From: CAZVCJ01 sp964625745
Lineage (GTDB): Bacteria; Chloroflexota; Anaerolineae; VGOG01
Reading direction: 5' to 3'
NCBI GenBank assembly: GCA_964625745.1
Contig: CAZVCJ010000109.1
Coordinates: 1 to 13,373, forward strand
DNA length: 13,373 nucleotides
This document shows positions 13,372-13,373 of this stretch, piece by piece; the stretch's first letter is position 1; each line of letters opens with the position of its first letter. Made by a program: the position numbers and the translations under genes. The notes beneath the pieces are model-generated. The model saw only the letters and a list, made by a program, of their open reading frames with translations, made no database searches and was not told where the DNA came from.

Positions 13372-13373
13372 TT

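Noticed and set aside
1..13373. tRNA, rRNA or riboswitch
   Set aside because: I looked in the gaps at 3104-3239, 7524-7813, 8738-8927, 10581-10755 and 12595-13062 and saw no cloverleaf, T-loop motif or known riboswitch core.

Overview
The window looks like a chromosomal segment of a high-GC bacterium, most plausibly a Chloroflexota (Anaerolineae-like) member. This is an inference from gene style only: secreted DUF11 and ZU5-like proteins, Thr-Pro tails, a membrane-anchored glycosidase with an NEPN motif, transporters fused to UspA domains, a LuxR-type regulator, and dispersed C/G-rich palindromes. No marker gene is present to prove it. Every gene I support lies on the minus strand, so transcription runs from high to low coordinates.

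Right edge (12595-13373): a broken lipoprotein gene with two compensating frameshifts, cut off by a 70-bp palindromic dispersed repeat. A clear rho-independent terminator follows, then a 200-bp leader region.

Centre (3240-12594): a set of membrane proteins with a homeostasis theme. In order of transcription these are: an SLC13-type permease carrying two TrkA-C (RCK_C) domains; a small MscS-like channel; a protein with an N-terminal ComEA-like helix-hairpin-helix domain, a transmembrane segment and a coiled coil; a second, related transmembrane coiled-coil protein; a 50-codon stub resembling an APC permease N-terminus; a CPA2 cation/proton antiporter with two UspA domains; and an APC amino acid permease with two UspA domains. 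The last two genes are 18 bp apart and surely co-transcribed. Several carry cytoplasmic ligand-binding modules (RCK_C, UspA), suggesting transport gated by nucleotides or ions in response to osmotic, pH or energy stress.

Left part (1-3103): a membrane-anchored TIM-barrel glycosidase that has lost most of its C-terminal domain, a NarL/LuxR response regulator destroyed by an internal deletion and frameshifts, and a secreted DUF11 protein whose open frame runs back into the regulator's DNA-binding domain. Gene decay is therefore concentrated at both ends of the window. Two palindromes between genes, a third at the right edge and a fourth repeat inside the permease coding sequence show that this genome is rich in small dispersed elements.

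The most unusual item is the pair of neighbouring transmembrane coiled-coil proteins, one with a cytoplasmic helix-hairpin-helix domain, lying between a mechanosensitive channel and the antiporter.
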